NCBI RefSeq assembly: GCF_007004545.3
Contig: NZ_CP045503.2
Span: 590,501 to 654,500 of the forward strand
Direction: 5' to 3'
Length of the DNA: 64,000 bases
From: Shewanella eurypsychrophilus
GTDB taxonomy: Bacteria; Pseudomonadota; Gammaproteobacteria; Enterobacterales; Shewanellaceae
The number at the start of each line of letters is the position of its first letter. The stretch's first letter is position 1. A program made the translations under genes and the position numbers. Below the pieces are notes generated by a model that ran no database searches, was not told where the DNA came from, and saw only the letters and a program-made list of their open reading frames with translations. Shown one piece after another: positions 45,990 to 55,290 of the stretch.

Positions 45990-47861
45990 CTAAAGAGTGT
46001 CTGGGGTATATGTCATCACCCGATTTCTACCATCATTTTTGGCGCAATAGAGTGCCTTATCCGATTGTTCTAGTAGCTGAGTTGGGTGTTGTTCTGTGTT
46101 GATGATCTCAGCGCTGACTCCAATGCTTATAGTTAGAGGAATTAAGTGGCTCTCCCAAGTGATTGGTAGCACTGCAACAGTTTGTCTGATCCGTTCTGCG
46201 ACCAGAGCTGCTCCATCTTCGTCGGTATTGGGTAATATGATAGCAAACTCTTCTCCGCCAAAACGTGATACCAGATCTCCTGGACGTTTTAATTTTTCAT
46301 TTAACGTTTGCGCGATCAACCTGAGCGCCTGATCACCAGCGAGATGGCCATAGGTATCATTGATAGATTTAAACCGATCGATATCCAACATCAAAATGGC
46401 CATAGGGGTTTGCTGTCTTCTGCTTAAACGCCCCTCTGCCTGTAAGCGTTTATCGAATGCGGCGCGATTCTTAACCCCTGTCAGGCTATCTATGGTTGCT
46501 TGTTCGGTGAGTTTTTGATTTGCTTCGTTAAGTTCTCGCAAAGCTATCTCGAGCTCTAAGGTTCTACCTTGAACCATCTGCTCGAGTTTTTCATTACTTT
46601 CAGCTTCTATCTTGAGGGACTCTTCGCGAGTCTCTCGAATGCGTTGTGCTTGTATGACTGCTTCTTGCTGTATTTTTAATTTTGACTTGCGTTCATCGTT
46701 ATACCGAATCGCAAGTACAGCGGCCATAAAGACAATTTCGAACAATAGACCTAGCATCAAAGGAGTGAGGTGAGATATTGGTAAATCCAGTAAGCCTAAA
46801 TACATGGCAGCTGTCACAAAGGAGCCAACTAGCATACCACTCCAGGCTAGGGTATAGAGTTTAGCGAGTTTATGTCCCTTCATTGCTTGGATCAGCGCCA
46901 TGATCATCAAGGCTACTGTTACGATAAGTACGGCTAGAATGTTAATGTACAGACTGACAGTGTAATTTATAAAAGGTGTGATAAAAGCCAGCAAAACTGC
47001 TACAAAAGCCCCGTAACGACACAGCCTGAGCATGCGTAAATTATGGTACTTAAGCTGCAATACTTTTTCGGTAAACAGTAAGGCAAAAAACATCGTTGTA
47101 GGCACTAAAAACGGGATCATGTATTTTTGTAGAAGGGGCCAATCAGGCCAGATGAAGCGAAATGCAAAGCCATGCAGTGTTGCAACCAATAAGGTGACAG
47201 AGAGTACATAACCTGAGTAATAACTGTAGCTAAATGAGCGAGAGCTAATGGCAATGAATAGGCTAAATAAGCCGATAGCAGTGAGTGCACCGAGTTGAAA
47301 ACCATTTGTCAGTGAGCTTGCTTCTATGTCTTTTGCAAAAGAGTTCGGTGATGACAAGCTTAAAGGCAGTGACGCACTGCCTTCGGTTTCGATTTTTAGA
47401 TAGAAAGTATGTAATACATCCGGTTCGAGCTGAAAAGGATAAAGAAAGTGGTTATTAATTATTGGCCTTTGATTAAAGGGCAGGCTGTCACCCATAATCA
47501 TTTGATGCTTCACTTGCCCATTAATAACATGATAAAGGGAGATGTTATCTATGTGGGGATTTGCCAAAGACAGAATGCGATCTATCGGTGTGTTTTCAGC
47601 GTTGTAGATACTAAACCTCACCCAGAATGCAGGTATACCAATGCGATTATTGTCGTCTGGGGTTAATCTTTGCCAGCGGCTGGAACTGAGCTGTCTAACA
47701 GTCGTAATATCATCGGCATGTTCGGCGGGTGTGTGATAAAGCCAATGGGTTAGAGCCAGTGCTCCTTCAGCATCTTCTCCGACGGCGAGTAAGGTTTCTG
47801 AACGAACTTCAGAAACCATGAATAACGAGAGAAACAGCAGAAAGAAACTAGCTGGTTTCAT
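45990..47861 (-). CDS. Membrane diguanylate cyclase (7TMR-DISM + GGDEF)
   Basis: Makes the second messenger c-di-GMP. 623 aa from the ATG at 47861, which begins a signal peptide (MKPASFFLLFLSLFMVSEV); this start overlaps the tatD end by 14 bp, while the frame continues 28 codons upstream inside tatD. Order: periplasmic 7TMR-DISMED2-like domain (~25-170), seven membrane helices (~175-390), coiled coil (~395-455), GGDEF domain (~460-620). The active site is RFGGEEF, with an inhibitory I-site RPGD five residues before it, so it should be active and product-inhibited. Signal unknown. Confidence 0.9.
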   Translation of the reverse strand: MKPASFFLLFLSLFMVSEVRSETLLAVGEDAEGALALTHWLYHTPAEHADDITTVRQLSSSRWQRLTPDDNNRIGIPAFWVRFSIYNAENTPIDRILSLANPHIDNISLYHVINGQVKHQMIMGDSLPFNQRPIINNHFLYPFQLEPDVLHTFYLKIETEGSASLPLSLSSPNSFAKDIEASSLTNGFQLGALTAIGLFSLFIAISSRSFSYSYYSGYVLSVTLLVATLHGFAFRFIWPDWPLLQKYMIPFLVPTTMFFALLFTEKVLQLKYHNLRMLRLCRYGAFVAVLLAFITPFINYTVSLYINILAVLIVTVALMIMALIQAMKGHKLAKLYTLAWSGMLVGSFVTAAMYLGLLDLPISHLTPLMLGLLFEIVFMAAVLAIRYNDERKSKLKIQQEAVIQAQRIRETREESLKIEAESNEKLEQMVQGRTLELEIALRELNEANQKLTEQATIDSLTGVKNRAAFDKRLQAEGRLSRRQQTPMAILMLDIDRFKSINDTYGHLAGDQALRLIAQTLNEKLKRPGDLVSRFGGEEFAIILPNTDEDGAALVAERIRQTVAVLPITWESHLIPLTISIGVSAEIINTEQHPTQLLEQSDKALYCAKNDGRNRVMTYTPDTL

Positions 47862-48687
47862 CGGCTGTACATACTTGAATATGCGGTGGCTGCAGATGTT
47901 GCAGACCAAAAAAGTCAATACTGTTATGGTAAACCTGTGTGACAAAGGCCTCGGCAGGTTGGCCTCTTAGGTTAGCAATATATTCAGCAATATAGGGTAA
48001 GTATTGTGGCTCATTTTTACTCGATTTTGGCTTAGGTCGCATACTGCGAGGCAGCAGATATGGACTATCAGTTTCTATCAAAATTCGATTGTCGGGTATA
48101 TTGGGAACTAGCTCGGCAAGCTCAGCTCCTCGACGTTCATCACATACCCAGCCAGTGATCCCTATATGCAAATCAAGATCTAAATACGCTTGCAGGCTCT
48201 GTTTATTACCAGTGAAACAATGCAGCAGGGCCGCAGGAAGGGAAGAGCGATATTCTCTCAAAATTGCGAAAAAGTCTTCATGGGCATCACGCTCATGCAT
48301 CAACACTGGCATTTGTAGCTCGGCGGCTAATGCGAGTTGATCTTCGAAGGCTTTTCGCTGCATGGGGCGCGGAGAGAAATCACGATTATAATCTAAGCCG
48401 CATTCACCAATAGCAACCACTTGCTTCGCTAGAGTGAGTCGTTTTATCTTCTCGGTGCTATCGGGCAGCCATTCGCTGGCGTGGTGAGGGTGTGTACCCG
48501 CGGTGCAAAAAAGCTGATTGGGGTATCGCTGGCACAGTGTGATTGCATCAGTACTTTGTTCGATATCGCCACCAATAACGATGAGCGGCGAAACCCCTTG
48601 GATCATCGCGCGTTGGATGACCTCATCAGCATTTTTCTCAAGCGCGCAGCCAATCAAATTGACAGCAATATCTATATATTGTGGCAT
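47848..48687 (-). CDS. tatD: TatD family metal-dependent DNase
   Basis: TIM-barrel metallohydrolase with 3'-5' exonuclease activity in E. coli, 279 aa. Metal ligands are in AGTHPHHA, GECGLDYNRD, VLMHERDAHEDF, LLHCFTG and LIETDSPYLLPR. It lies in the tat locus as in E. coli but is not required for Tat export there. Its ATG overlaps the stop of the upstream hypothetical gene by 1 bp, and its 3' end overlaps the GGDEF gene. Confidence 0.95.
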   Translation of the reverse strand: MPQYIDIAVNLIGCALEKNADEVIQRAMIQGVSPLIVIGGDIEQSTDAITLCQRYPNQLFCTAGTHPHHASEWLPDSTEKIKRLTLAKQVVAIGECGLDYNRDFSPRPMQRKAFEDQLALAAELQMPVLMHERDAHEDFFAILREYRSSLPAALLHCFTGNKQSLQAYLDLDLHIGITGWVCDERRGAELAELVPNIPDNRILIETDSPYLLPRSMRPKPKSSKNEPQYLPYIAEYIANLRGQPAEAFVTQVYHNSIDFFGLQHLQPPHIQVCTADETS

Positions 48688-49220
48688 TACTTTAGGCGTT
48701 TAACCTTGATGGTGGAGTTTCTTTCTTTTACTCCTAGGTAAAACGCACCAAAGGCACCTTTTTCAATATAAACAGTTTGTCCTGCTGCTAGCTTAAATCG
48801 CTTGCTATCACTTTGCTTCCATACTTGACCATTAGTGAAGGATATCTTTAGTGACCCATAAACATCCTTCTTTATTGAATCGACATCTAAATAAATTTTG
48901 TTAATTTCTTTATCAGCTTCTTCTTGGTCTTTTTTTATGCCGGCACGACCAAATTCATCTTCAATGTTGGCAGGGACCGTGGTACCTGTCGCTGTGACGG
49001 TTTGAGCTTTAGAAACTGCAGCAACGCTAGTTACTGAAATTGCTGTAGCATCACTTGTGACTTTTGGCGCGCTTTTCACGCTTCCTGCTAATGTGTCATA
49101 ACAGATCAAGCGATCTAGTTTATCCGCTTTAGCGCTACAGGTTGCCAATCCTTGTTCCAGTCCAGCACTAGCTTGAGCCGATACCAGTATCGCTGCCGCG
49201 GTAATCCAACTTATGCGCAT
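48687..49220 (-). CDS. Conserved periplasmic protein, function unknown
   Basis: 177 aa with signal peptide (cleavage near AQASAGLEQ, ~residue 20). The mature start has CSAKADKLDRLICYDTLAG, a Cys-pair pattern seen in T6SS VasI-like and other small envelope proteins. A low-complexity Ala/Val/Thr linker (~50-85) leads to an acidic/basic helix and a C-terminal part resembling an SH3-like fold (FTNGQVWKQSDSKRF; GAFYLGVKERNSTIKVKRLK). It lies between tatC (55-bp gap) and tatD (1-bp overlap), which suggests co-transcription. I do not recognise a named family. Confidence 0.75.
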   Translation of the reverse strand: MRISWITAAAILVSAQASAGLEQGLATCSAKADKLDRLICYDTLAGSVKSAPKVTSDATAISVTSVAAVSKAQTVTATGTTVPANIEDEFGRAGIKKDQEEADKEINKIYLDVDSIKKDVYGSLKISFTNGQVWKQSDSKRFKLAAGQTVYIEKGAFGAFYLGVKERNSTIKVKRLK

Positions 49221-49275
49221 GAATATTTTCCCTTATGATATTTGAGCGCGCCATTTTTAACTAATTAGCTATAGC

Positions 49276-50043
49276 TTATTTAGTTTCTTGGCCAGGTTCA
49301 TCCTGTTTGTCTTGCTCATCGTCTTCTTCATCATCCTTTTTACTGTAGAAACGAGCAGCAATCAATCCCCCTTCGAATAAAATTAACATAGGGATTGCTA
49401 ACATAGTTTGCGAAATGATATCTGGAGGTGTCAGCATCATACCGAGCACAAAGGCACCCACGACAATATAGGGGCGTTTTTCCTTAAGCTCTTCTGGAGT
49501 CGTGACTCCAGCCCAGCAGAGTAAAACGACTGCAATTGGGATCTCAAAGGCTAAACCAAATGCAAAGAACAACTTGAGAATAAAGCTGAGATAGCTAGTG
49601 ATATCCGTTGCGACTTGCACACCTTCAGGGGCTGCACTGGCAAAGAAGCCAAATACAACTGGAAACACGACATAGTAAGTAAAGGCTATTCCTAGGTAAA
49701 ACAGAAAAGTACTACTGGCCAGTAAGGGGAACATCAAACGCTTTTCATGCTTATACAGGCCGGGTGCTATGAATGACCATATCTGATAGAGCACGTAAGG
49801 GATCGCGATGAAAAAAGACAATACTAATGTGAGCTTAAAGGGGGCGAAGAAAGGTGCCGCCACATCGGTAGCAATCATGCTAGTGCTTTCAGGCAAAGCT
49901 TGCATCAGAGGTGTTGCCATATAATGATAAATATCATTAGACCAATAGGCCAGGCAGGCAAACACTACGAGCACACTAGCAGTTGCGTGTAGCAATCGGG
50001 TGCGCAGTTCAAGTAAATGACTAATTAGAGGCTGTTGAGACAT
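49276..50043 (-). CDS. tatC: Sec-independent translocase subunit TatC
   Basis: Receptor core of the twin-arginine translocase, 255 aa with six membrane helices. Conserved sequences: N-terminal [13 protein letters not shown], the periplasmic ...[12 protein letters not shown], and [13 protein letters not shown] containing the essential Glu in helix 4. A charged Asp/Glu/Lys tail (~230-255) follows. Three bases after tatB. Confidence 0.97.
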   Translation of the reverse strand: MSQQPLISHLLELRTRLLHATASVLVVFACLAYWSNDIYHYMATPLMQALPESTSMIATDVAAPFFAPFKLTLVLSFFIAIPYVLYQIWSFIAPGLYKHEKRLMFPLLASSTFLFYLGIAFTYYVVFPVVFGFFASAAPEGVQVATDITSYLSFILKLFFAFGLAFEIPIAVVLLCWAGVTTPEELKEKRPYIVVGAFVLGMMLTPPDIISQTMLAIPMLILFEGGLIAARFYSKKDDEEDDEQDKQDEPGQETK

Positions 50044-50046
50044 GGA

Positions 50047-50445
50047 CTACCTGTTAGGTTTTTCTGTAGTGGAGCTAGTCTCAGTTGTATTTGTCTTAGG
50101 TGTTGATGATTCCGTAGGCACACTGCTACTGGCCGCTGGAGTCTCTTCTACCTTATAGGGACGATTAACTGATTGAGCTGCATCTTTTAATTGATCTATC
50201 GAATCCTGTAACTCGGGTGAAAGGTTTTTTAAGCCTTGGCTTTCAGCCTTTTTGAGATCTGAATGCAGTTGCTCAATTTTAAGCTCCTGCTCTAGTTCAT
50301 CTTTCACTGAGTTCGCCATGTTTTTCATGGCGCGGATCCAACCTGTAATTGAGCGGACTGCAACCGGGAGTTTTTCAGGGCCAAGTACTACTAGCCCTAA
50401 AATACCGATCAACAACAGCTCCATAAAGCCGATACCGTCGAACAT
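50047..50445 (-). CDS. tatB: Sec-independent translocase subunit TatB
   Basis: 132 aa. The N-terminal membrane helix with [20 protein letters not shown] is followed by the FGP-type hinge [13 protein letters not shown], an amphipathic helix and a low-complexity Ser/Thr/Pro tail. It forms the substrate receptor with TatC. It lies 6 bp after tatA. Confidence 0.96.
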   Translation of the reverse strand: MFDGIGFMELLLIGILGLVVLGPEKLPVAVRSITGWIRAMKNMANSVKDELEQELKIEQLHSDLKKAESQGLKNLSPELQDSIDQLKDAAQSVNRPYKVEETPAASSSVPTESSTPKTNTTETSSTTEKPNR

Positions 50446-50451
50446 AAGGAA

Positions 50452-50691
50452 TTACGCCTGTTCTTTGTCCTTAGACTCTGGCTTCTTTTCAGTAGCCTCT
50501 GCAGAAGTTTTAGCTACATCAGAGCTATTTTCTTCCAGTGCTTTCTTCTCATCTTCGCTAGACATGGCGTTCTTGAAGCCTTTTACAGCACCGCCCAAAT
50601 CACCACCAAGTGAACGCAACTTCTTTGTGCCAAATAATAAGATTACGATCACTGCGATGATCAGAAGTTGCCAAATACCCATGTTACCCAT
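50452..50691 (-). CDS. tatA: Sec-independent translocase subunit TatA
   Basis: 79 aa: one short membrane helix, hinge [26 protein letters not shown] and a charged tail. Oligomerises to form the Tat pore. First gene of tatABC; follows ubiB after 63 bp. Confidence 0.97.
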   Translation of the reverse strand: MGNMGIWQLLIIAVIVILLFGTKKLRSLGGDLGGAVKGFKNAMSSEDEKKALEENSSDVAKTSAEATEKKPESKDKEQA

Positions 50692-50754
50692 GACGATCTA
50701 CCTCTTAAAAAATATATACGGTTCTATTATGAACCTATGGTTAATTAGTGCTAG

Positions 50755-52404
50755 CTAAAATTTGCGATTCTTTGGTCGAGATCTCCACCCGGTAAGCCAA
50801 AGAATGACGCCGGCAGTGATACTGCCATAAGACGCCCATAGTGTAGCGTCTTGATTAAACAAAATCGTGCCGCAGATCACTAAAACTGCTGATGTGAGCA
50901 AAAGATAGTTACTTTTATGGGCCTTTTGCTGCTGTTTTAGGTAGCGGTCAAGCATCTTGTTCTGTGATTTGACAAAATTCTTGCCCACTTTCAGGTTGTC
51001 GTACACCAGCTCTGGCAACTCTGGCAATTTATCTATCCAGTACGGCAACTCTTGCTTGACCTTTTTCGCCATCGCCTTGGGACCGACTTGCTGCGACATC
51101 CAATCTTCTAGGAAAGGTTTGGCGGTTTGCCAAAGATCCAACTGAGGGTAGAGTTGACGCCCTAGACCTTCAATGTATAGCAAGGTTTTTTCGAGCAGTA
51201 CCAGTTGTGGCTGAACCACCATATCGAAGCGTCTTGCTGTACGAAATAACTCTAGCAGTACATGGCCGAATGAAATTTCATCTAATGGCTTATTGAACAT
51301 AGGTTCACAAACGACTTTAACGGCTTGTTCGAAGGCACCGATATCGGTATCTGGTGATACCCAGCCAGACTCGATATAAAGTTGGGCAATTCGGCGGTAA
51401 TCTCGGTTAAAGAAGGCCAAAAAGTTTTCAGCAAGATAACGTTTATCCTCATCCGTTAGCGTGCCCATAATGCCGCAATCTAACCCTATGTAGTGGGGGT
51501 CATCTGGATTTTCACGGCTAACAAAAATATTACCTGGATGCATGTCGGCGTGGAAGAAGTTATCTCTAAACACTTGAGTGAAAAATAGCTCTACTCCGCG
51601 CTCAGCGAGTTTTTTAAGGTTGGTACCCTGAGCCTTCAAAGCCGCCATATCTGAAACAGGGATGCCGTCAATGCGTTCCATCACGATTAAACGAGTGAAG
51701 CAAAGATCTTCGTACATATAAGGGATATACAAAGAGCCGGAATCTAAAAAGTTATTTCTCAGTCTGATGGCATTCAGTGCCTCTAACTTGAGGTTTAACT
51801 CTCCTTCGATGGTTGTGCGGTAATCTTCGATGACTTCCGCTGGGCGGAGTCTATTTCCATGGCCTAACAAGGTCTCAAGAAAGGAGGCTGCCTGAGACAT
51901 GAGTTGAATGTCGGCATGGACTTGTGCTTCAACATTTGGGCGTAAGACCTTTAATACCACGGCCTTGCCATTGGATTTTAATGTCGCTGTGTGTACTTGT
52001 GATATTGATGCTGATGCGAGAGGGGTATCGTCGAAGTCATCGAAGTAGGTGTCAATCGGTGCACCTAACTCCTCTTCAATCATCTTTCTAGCAATCGCTG
52101 AATCGAAAGGCGGCACTCTGTCTTGCAACATAGCAAGCTCTTCTGCCCACTCATCACTGAGCAGGTCTCGCCTAGTCGATAGCATCTGTCCAAACTTTAT
52201 ATGCACGGGACCAAGCTCTTGCATGGCGAGCTTTAGTCGTTCTCCGCCAGCCTTGTCCTTATGCTGATTTCTGATCCAGAACAGGCAGCAACGAAGAATT
52301 CGAAAGTACCAGGGAGTCATTTTTGCAGGTATTAACTCGTCGAGCCCATAATTGAGGGTGATCTTGATGACCTGATAAGCTCGTCTGATACTGGTTGCCG
52401 TCAT
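50755..52404 (-). CDS. ubiB: UbiB, ABC1/ADCK-like kinase for ubiquinone synthesis
   Basis: Atypical kinase/ATPase needed for ubiquinone biosynthesis, 549 aa. The KxGQ motif is in [14 protein letters not shown]; kinase-like residues occur in [11 protein letters not shown], the [10 protein letters not shown] catalytic-loop-like stretch and [10 protein letters not shown]. Two C-terminal membrane helices (~500-545) anchor it to the inner membrane. Its ATG overlaps the ubiJ stop by 4 bp. Confidence 0.96.
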   Translation of the reverse strand: MTATSIRRAYQVIKITLNYGLDELIPAKMTPWYFRILRCCLFWIRNQHKDKAGGERLKLAMQELGPVHIKFGQMLSTRRDLLSDEWAEELAMLQDRVPPFDSAIARKMIEEELGAPIDTYFDDFDDTPLASASISQVHTATLKSNGKAVVLKVLRPNVEAQVHADIQLMSQAASFLETLLGHGNRLRPAEVIEDYRTTIEGELNLKLEALNAIRLRNNFLDSGSLYIPYMYEDLCFTRLIVMERIDGIPVSDMAALKAQGTNLKKLAERGVELFFTQVFRDNFFHADMHPGNIFVSRENPDDPHYIGLDCGIMGTLTDEDKRYLAENFLAFFNRDYRRIAQLYIESGWVSPDTDIGAFEQAVKVVCEPMFNKPLDEISFGHVLLELFRTARRFDMVVQPQLVLLEKTLLYIEGLGRQLYPQLDLWQTAKPFLEDWMSQQVGPKAMAKKVKQELPYWIDKLPELPELVYDNLKVGKNFVKSQNKMLDRYLKQQQKAHKSNYLLLTSAVLVICGTILFNQDATLWASYGSITAGVILWLTGWRSRPKNRKF

Positions 52405-53036
52405 GTTTTAGCGTTCGCCTTTGTTTTAAAATCACTGAGTAGTTGATTGATGCGCGTTTCAATGGCGTCAACATCTACCACTAGATCATCGATTCTATCA
52501 CCTAAATGGATAAATTCGATTTTATGAGGAGCTAACTTGTACTCTTCGGTGGTTAACTGACCGATATGAGAGCGGCTCTTATTCAATACTTGCAGCAGGT
52601 CTGACTTTGCTTGCTTTACCCCTTGGCTAAGGAAGTGGGTAGGGGCGTCGCCAAGGTAATTAGAGAGAGGCTCGGCAAAATCAAATTCTACATGCTGTAG
52701 ATAATGACTAAATGTCTGTAATAGACTGAGATCACCTTCGATACTTAGCTTGTCTTGCTTGATAAGTTCTGTGAGGTTAGCTCCCTCGGTAAGCTGATAC
52801 AAGGTGGTAATGTCAGCGTTAACTTTGGTGGTTACCTCACCTTCATATTTACCCAATACTTGGATTTCGCTGGCGAAAATGAAATAAAGCGGCCAACTAA
52901 GTTGGCTAAGTTGAATGCAGAGGACTTGGCCATGAAGAGTACGTAATTTGGCATACTCCTGGGGAGACTGGGCGACAACTTGTTTTAAAGCTGTTTCGAG
53001 TCCTGCGCTGAGTAGCAATGCCATTTCACGTTTCAT
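52401..53036 (-). CDS. ubiJ: UbiJ, SCP2-domain ubiquinone accessory factor
   Basis: 211-aa accessory protein that, with UbiK, organises the soluble Ubi complex. SCP2-like lipid-binding domain at ~10-115 ([35 protein letters not shown]), then the helical C-terminal region ending in a coiled coil. Conserved order ubiE-ubiJ-ubiB. Confidence 0.92.
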   Translation of the reverse strand: MKREMALLLSAGLETALKQVVAQSPQEYAKLRTLHGQVLCIQLSQLSWPLYFIFASEIQVLGKYEGEVTTKVNADITTLYQLTEGANLTELIKQDKLSIEGDLSLLQTFSHYLQHVEFDFAEPLSNYLGDAPTHFLSQGVKQAKSDLLQVLNKSRSHIGQLTTEEYKLAPHKIEFIHLGDRIDDLVVDVDAIETRINQLLSDFKTKANAKT

Positions 53037-53139
53037 AAGTTATCCAATGACTAATTTCAGGCTTTATTTAGATCAAAATTCAGCGCCTTCTACAGACTCT
53101 GAATTTTGATGTCGCAACTGAGTGAATCGCAAACAGGAT

Positions 53140-53895
53140 TTAAAACTTATAGCCTTTATGTAAGGCTACAACGCCATCAGTCATATTGGTGTACTCGACC
53201 TGCTCAAAACCTGCTTCGACCATCATACCTTTTAAGGTTTCTTGATCTGGGTGCATGCGAATCGATTCTGCTAGATATGCATAGCTGTCGGCATCTTGAG
53301 TGATGAGCGCGCCCATTTTTGGCATGATTTTAAAGCTATAAAGATCATATATTTTACGCATAACATCATGCTTTGGCTTGGAGAACTCGAGCACAAGTAG
53401 CTTTCCACCTGGCTTTAGTACACGAAGCATGGAGCGAATAGCCGCATCTTTGTCGGTTACATTACGAAGACCAAATGCGATGGTAATAATATCGAAGTGA
53501 TTATCAGGAAAAGGCAGTGCTTCGGCATTGGCTTGAACATAATTCACATTGCCAACGATGCCCTTGTCTCTTAATTTTTCACGACCGACTTTAAGCATCG
53601 AGTCATTAATATCGGCTAGGGTTACTTGGCCTCTATCACCGACAAGGTGAGAAAATTTTGCAGTAAGATCGCCGGTACCGCCAGCAAGATCTAATACTTT
53701 CATGCCTGGACGTGCGCCAGCACTTTCGATAGTAAAACGCTTCCACATGCGGTGGATACCGAAGGACATGACATCATTCATGATGTCATATTTAGCAGCA
53801 ACAGAATGAAATACACCAGCGACCATATCAGCCTTCTGCTCTGTTTCAACTGTTTTATAACCGAAATGGGTACTGTTTTCTGTGCCCTGTGACAT
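53140..53895 (-). CDS. ubiE: UbiE, demethyl(mena/ubi)quinone C-methyltransferase
   Basis: SAM-dependent methyltransferase in both ubiquinone and menaquinone synthesis. 251 aa from the ATG at 53895 (AGGA upstream), matching E. coli UbiE length; the frame is open 26 codons earlier. Motifs: [47 protein letters not shown]. Menaquinone made through this enzyme is the expected electron donor for the fumarate reductase in this window. Confidence 0.96.
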   Translation of the reverse strand: MSQGTENSTHFGYKTVETEQKADMVAGVFHSVAAKYDIMNDVMSFGIHRMWKRFTIESAGARPGMKVLDLAGGTGDLTAKFSHLVGDRGQVTLADINDSMLKVGREKLRDKGIVGNVNYVQANAEALPFPDNHFDIITIAFGLRNVTDKDAAIRSMLRVLKPGGKLLVLEFSKPKHDVMRKIYDLYSFKIMPKMGALITQDADSYAYLAESIRMHPDQETLKGMMVEAGFEQVEYTNMTDGVVALHKGYKF

Positions 53896-54097
53896 CTGTT
53901 TGTTCCTATCTCTGCAATTATTAGAAGCGAGTTTAAGCCATTCTCTGAAGTTGCAGAATGTTCCATCAAGCACAGTGTGATCGATGTAAGTTATCTGGAC
54001 TTGGAATTGTTGAAAATGCGTGTTAGCGCAGGCTTTCGCAAATTTGACTGCGCATTACAGCATAATATTAGTCATTGGTGAATAGTATGAGAGAAAT

Positions 54098-54160
54098 AAC
54101 CTAGGTCCTAGGTCCTAGTTCCTAGGTTATAAACCCTAGAACCTAGGAACTAAAATCTAG
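54098..54160. repeat. Heptamer array 5 (nine units in strict 7-bp phase)
   Basis: Nine 7-bp units in unbroken register: seven end in TAG (NNNCTAG type) and two in TAA (GTTATAA, GAACTAA). It ends 2 bp from the stop codon of the arginase-family gene. Confidence 0.92.
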
Positions 54161-54162
54161 AT

Positions 54163-55206
54163 TTAACTTATCTTTTGTGCCTGCATTCTGCCTTGTATAT
54201 AGGCGTAAATTAACTCGCTAATACTCTGACCTGTTTCACGATAACCAGCCGCTATGCCTGCTAGATGGCAGCTAGGCGCCGCTTCGGCTAAATGTAGATA
54301 AGCACAAGGGGTATTTCTGGCAATGTGATGCACGTAATGTAAAGCATCTAGCAGAGGGACTCCCGCAGCAGTTGATGCACTGCTAGGCATGTTAGTAATG
54401 GCGTCAAGATCTAGCTCCAGTCCGACTGGTAGCTGGCTATCATTGAGCTTAATCGTTATATCATCTAGCGCCTTTTCTAAGCTTATTTCACGGCGTACCC
54501 AGATTGATTGCAAGGTATGCCAGTGACCACCAAACGTACTAAGTTGTTCCAGTGTTTCCTCACTATTTTTAAGCTCATGCATGCCTAAAACATGGTAGTA
54601 ACCTAAGGCGCCGCTTGCCGCTGCATAGCTAAAACCATTACCGCTATGGCGGCCTTCACGTGGACGAAAATCTGAATGTGGATCTAAGTTAACTGCCGCG
54701 ACCTTTTTGTTATAGGTGTTTTTCACCGACATCAATAAACCGTAGGCATTGTTATGGCCTCCACCGATGACAATGGGCTCAAGACCTGCTGCCATAACTT
54801 GGCTGGTTATTGAAATAACACGCTCATCGAGTTTTTCAACATTTTGTCTTAGGGCTTCTGCACTTGCTCCTTCGGCGAGCTGCAAATCATTGGTTTCAAT
54901 CTGACCTAAGATTAAACACTCTTTGCCACTTAAGAAGCGGTTTGATTGCAGGTTGAGAAACTGAGCCATTGCGGGTTCAAATGCATCTGTTGCGCCGCCC
55001 CGGCCTAAATTCGCCCGTGGGCCTATGTCTTCACCTATGCCGATAATCACGAAGCGTACTTGATTGTTCTTCGCAAGCCGAAGAGTGTCTGCTAATTTGG
55101 TGTTTTTTTCGCTACACAATACTGTTTGAGCCAGCTTTGTCTCACCAGGCCTTAGTGATACAAGCTGTTGGCTTATCTGCTGTGTGAAAGGAGTGAGATA
55201 CTGCAT
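54163..55206 (-). CDS. Arginase/formimidoylglutamase-family hydrolase
   Basis: 347-aa ureohydrolase-fold protein. Metal-binding motifs are recognisable: GGGHNNAYG, NLDPHSDFRPREGRHSGNG (D-x-H-x-D) and LELDLDAIT. In typical arginases the first motif is GGDHS and the last DxDxxDP; here GGGHN and DLDAIT are closer to formimidoylglutamase (HutG)-like members. No hut genes are near; it lies alone between ubiE and a chemoreceptor gene. Substrate not deducible. Confidence 0.8.
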   Translation of the reverse strand: MQYLTPFTQQISQQLVSLRPGETKLAQTVLCSEKNTKLADTLRLAKNNQVRFVIIGIGEDIGPRANLGRGGATDAFEPAMAQFLNLQSNRFLSGKECLILGQIETNDLQLAEGASAEALRQNVEKLDERVISITSQVMAAGLEPIVIGGGHNNAYGLLMSVKNTYNKKVAAVNLDPHSDFRPREGRHSGNGFSYAAASGALGYYHVLGMHELKNSEETLEQLSTFGGHWHTLQSIWVRREISLEKALDDITIKLNDSQLPVGLELDLDAITNMPSSASTAAGVPLLDALHYVHHIARNTPCAYLHLAEAAPSCHLAGIAAGYRETGQSISELIYAYIQGRMQAQKIS

Positions 55207-55290
55207 AGTGGTTTAATTCTTATTCTGATACTTATCGAGTCATTGTGGCTTAATAGAGGAGTTGAAGGCAATCAAAGAATCATAGCTGAC

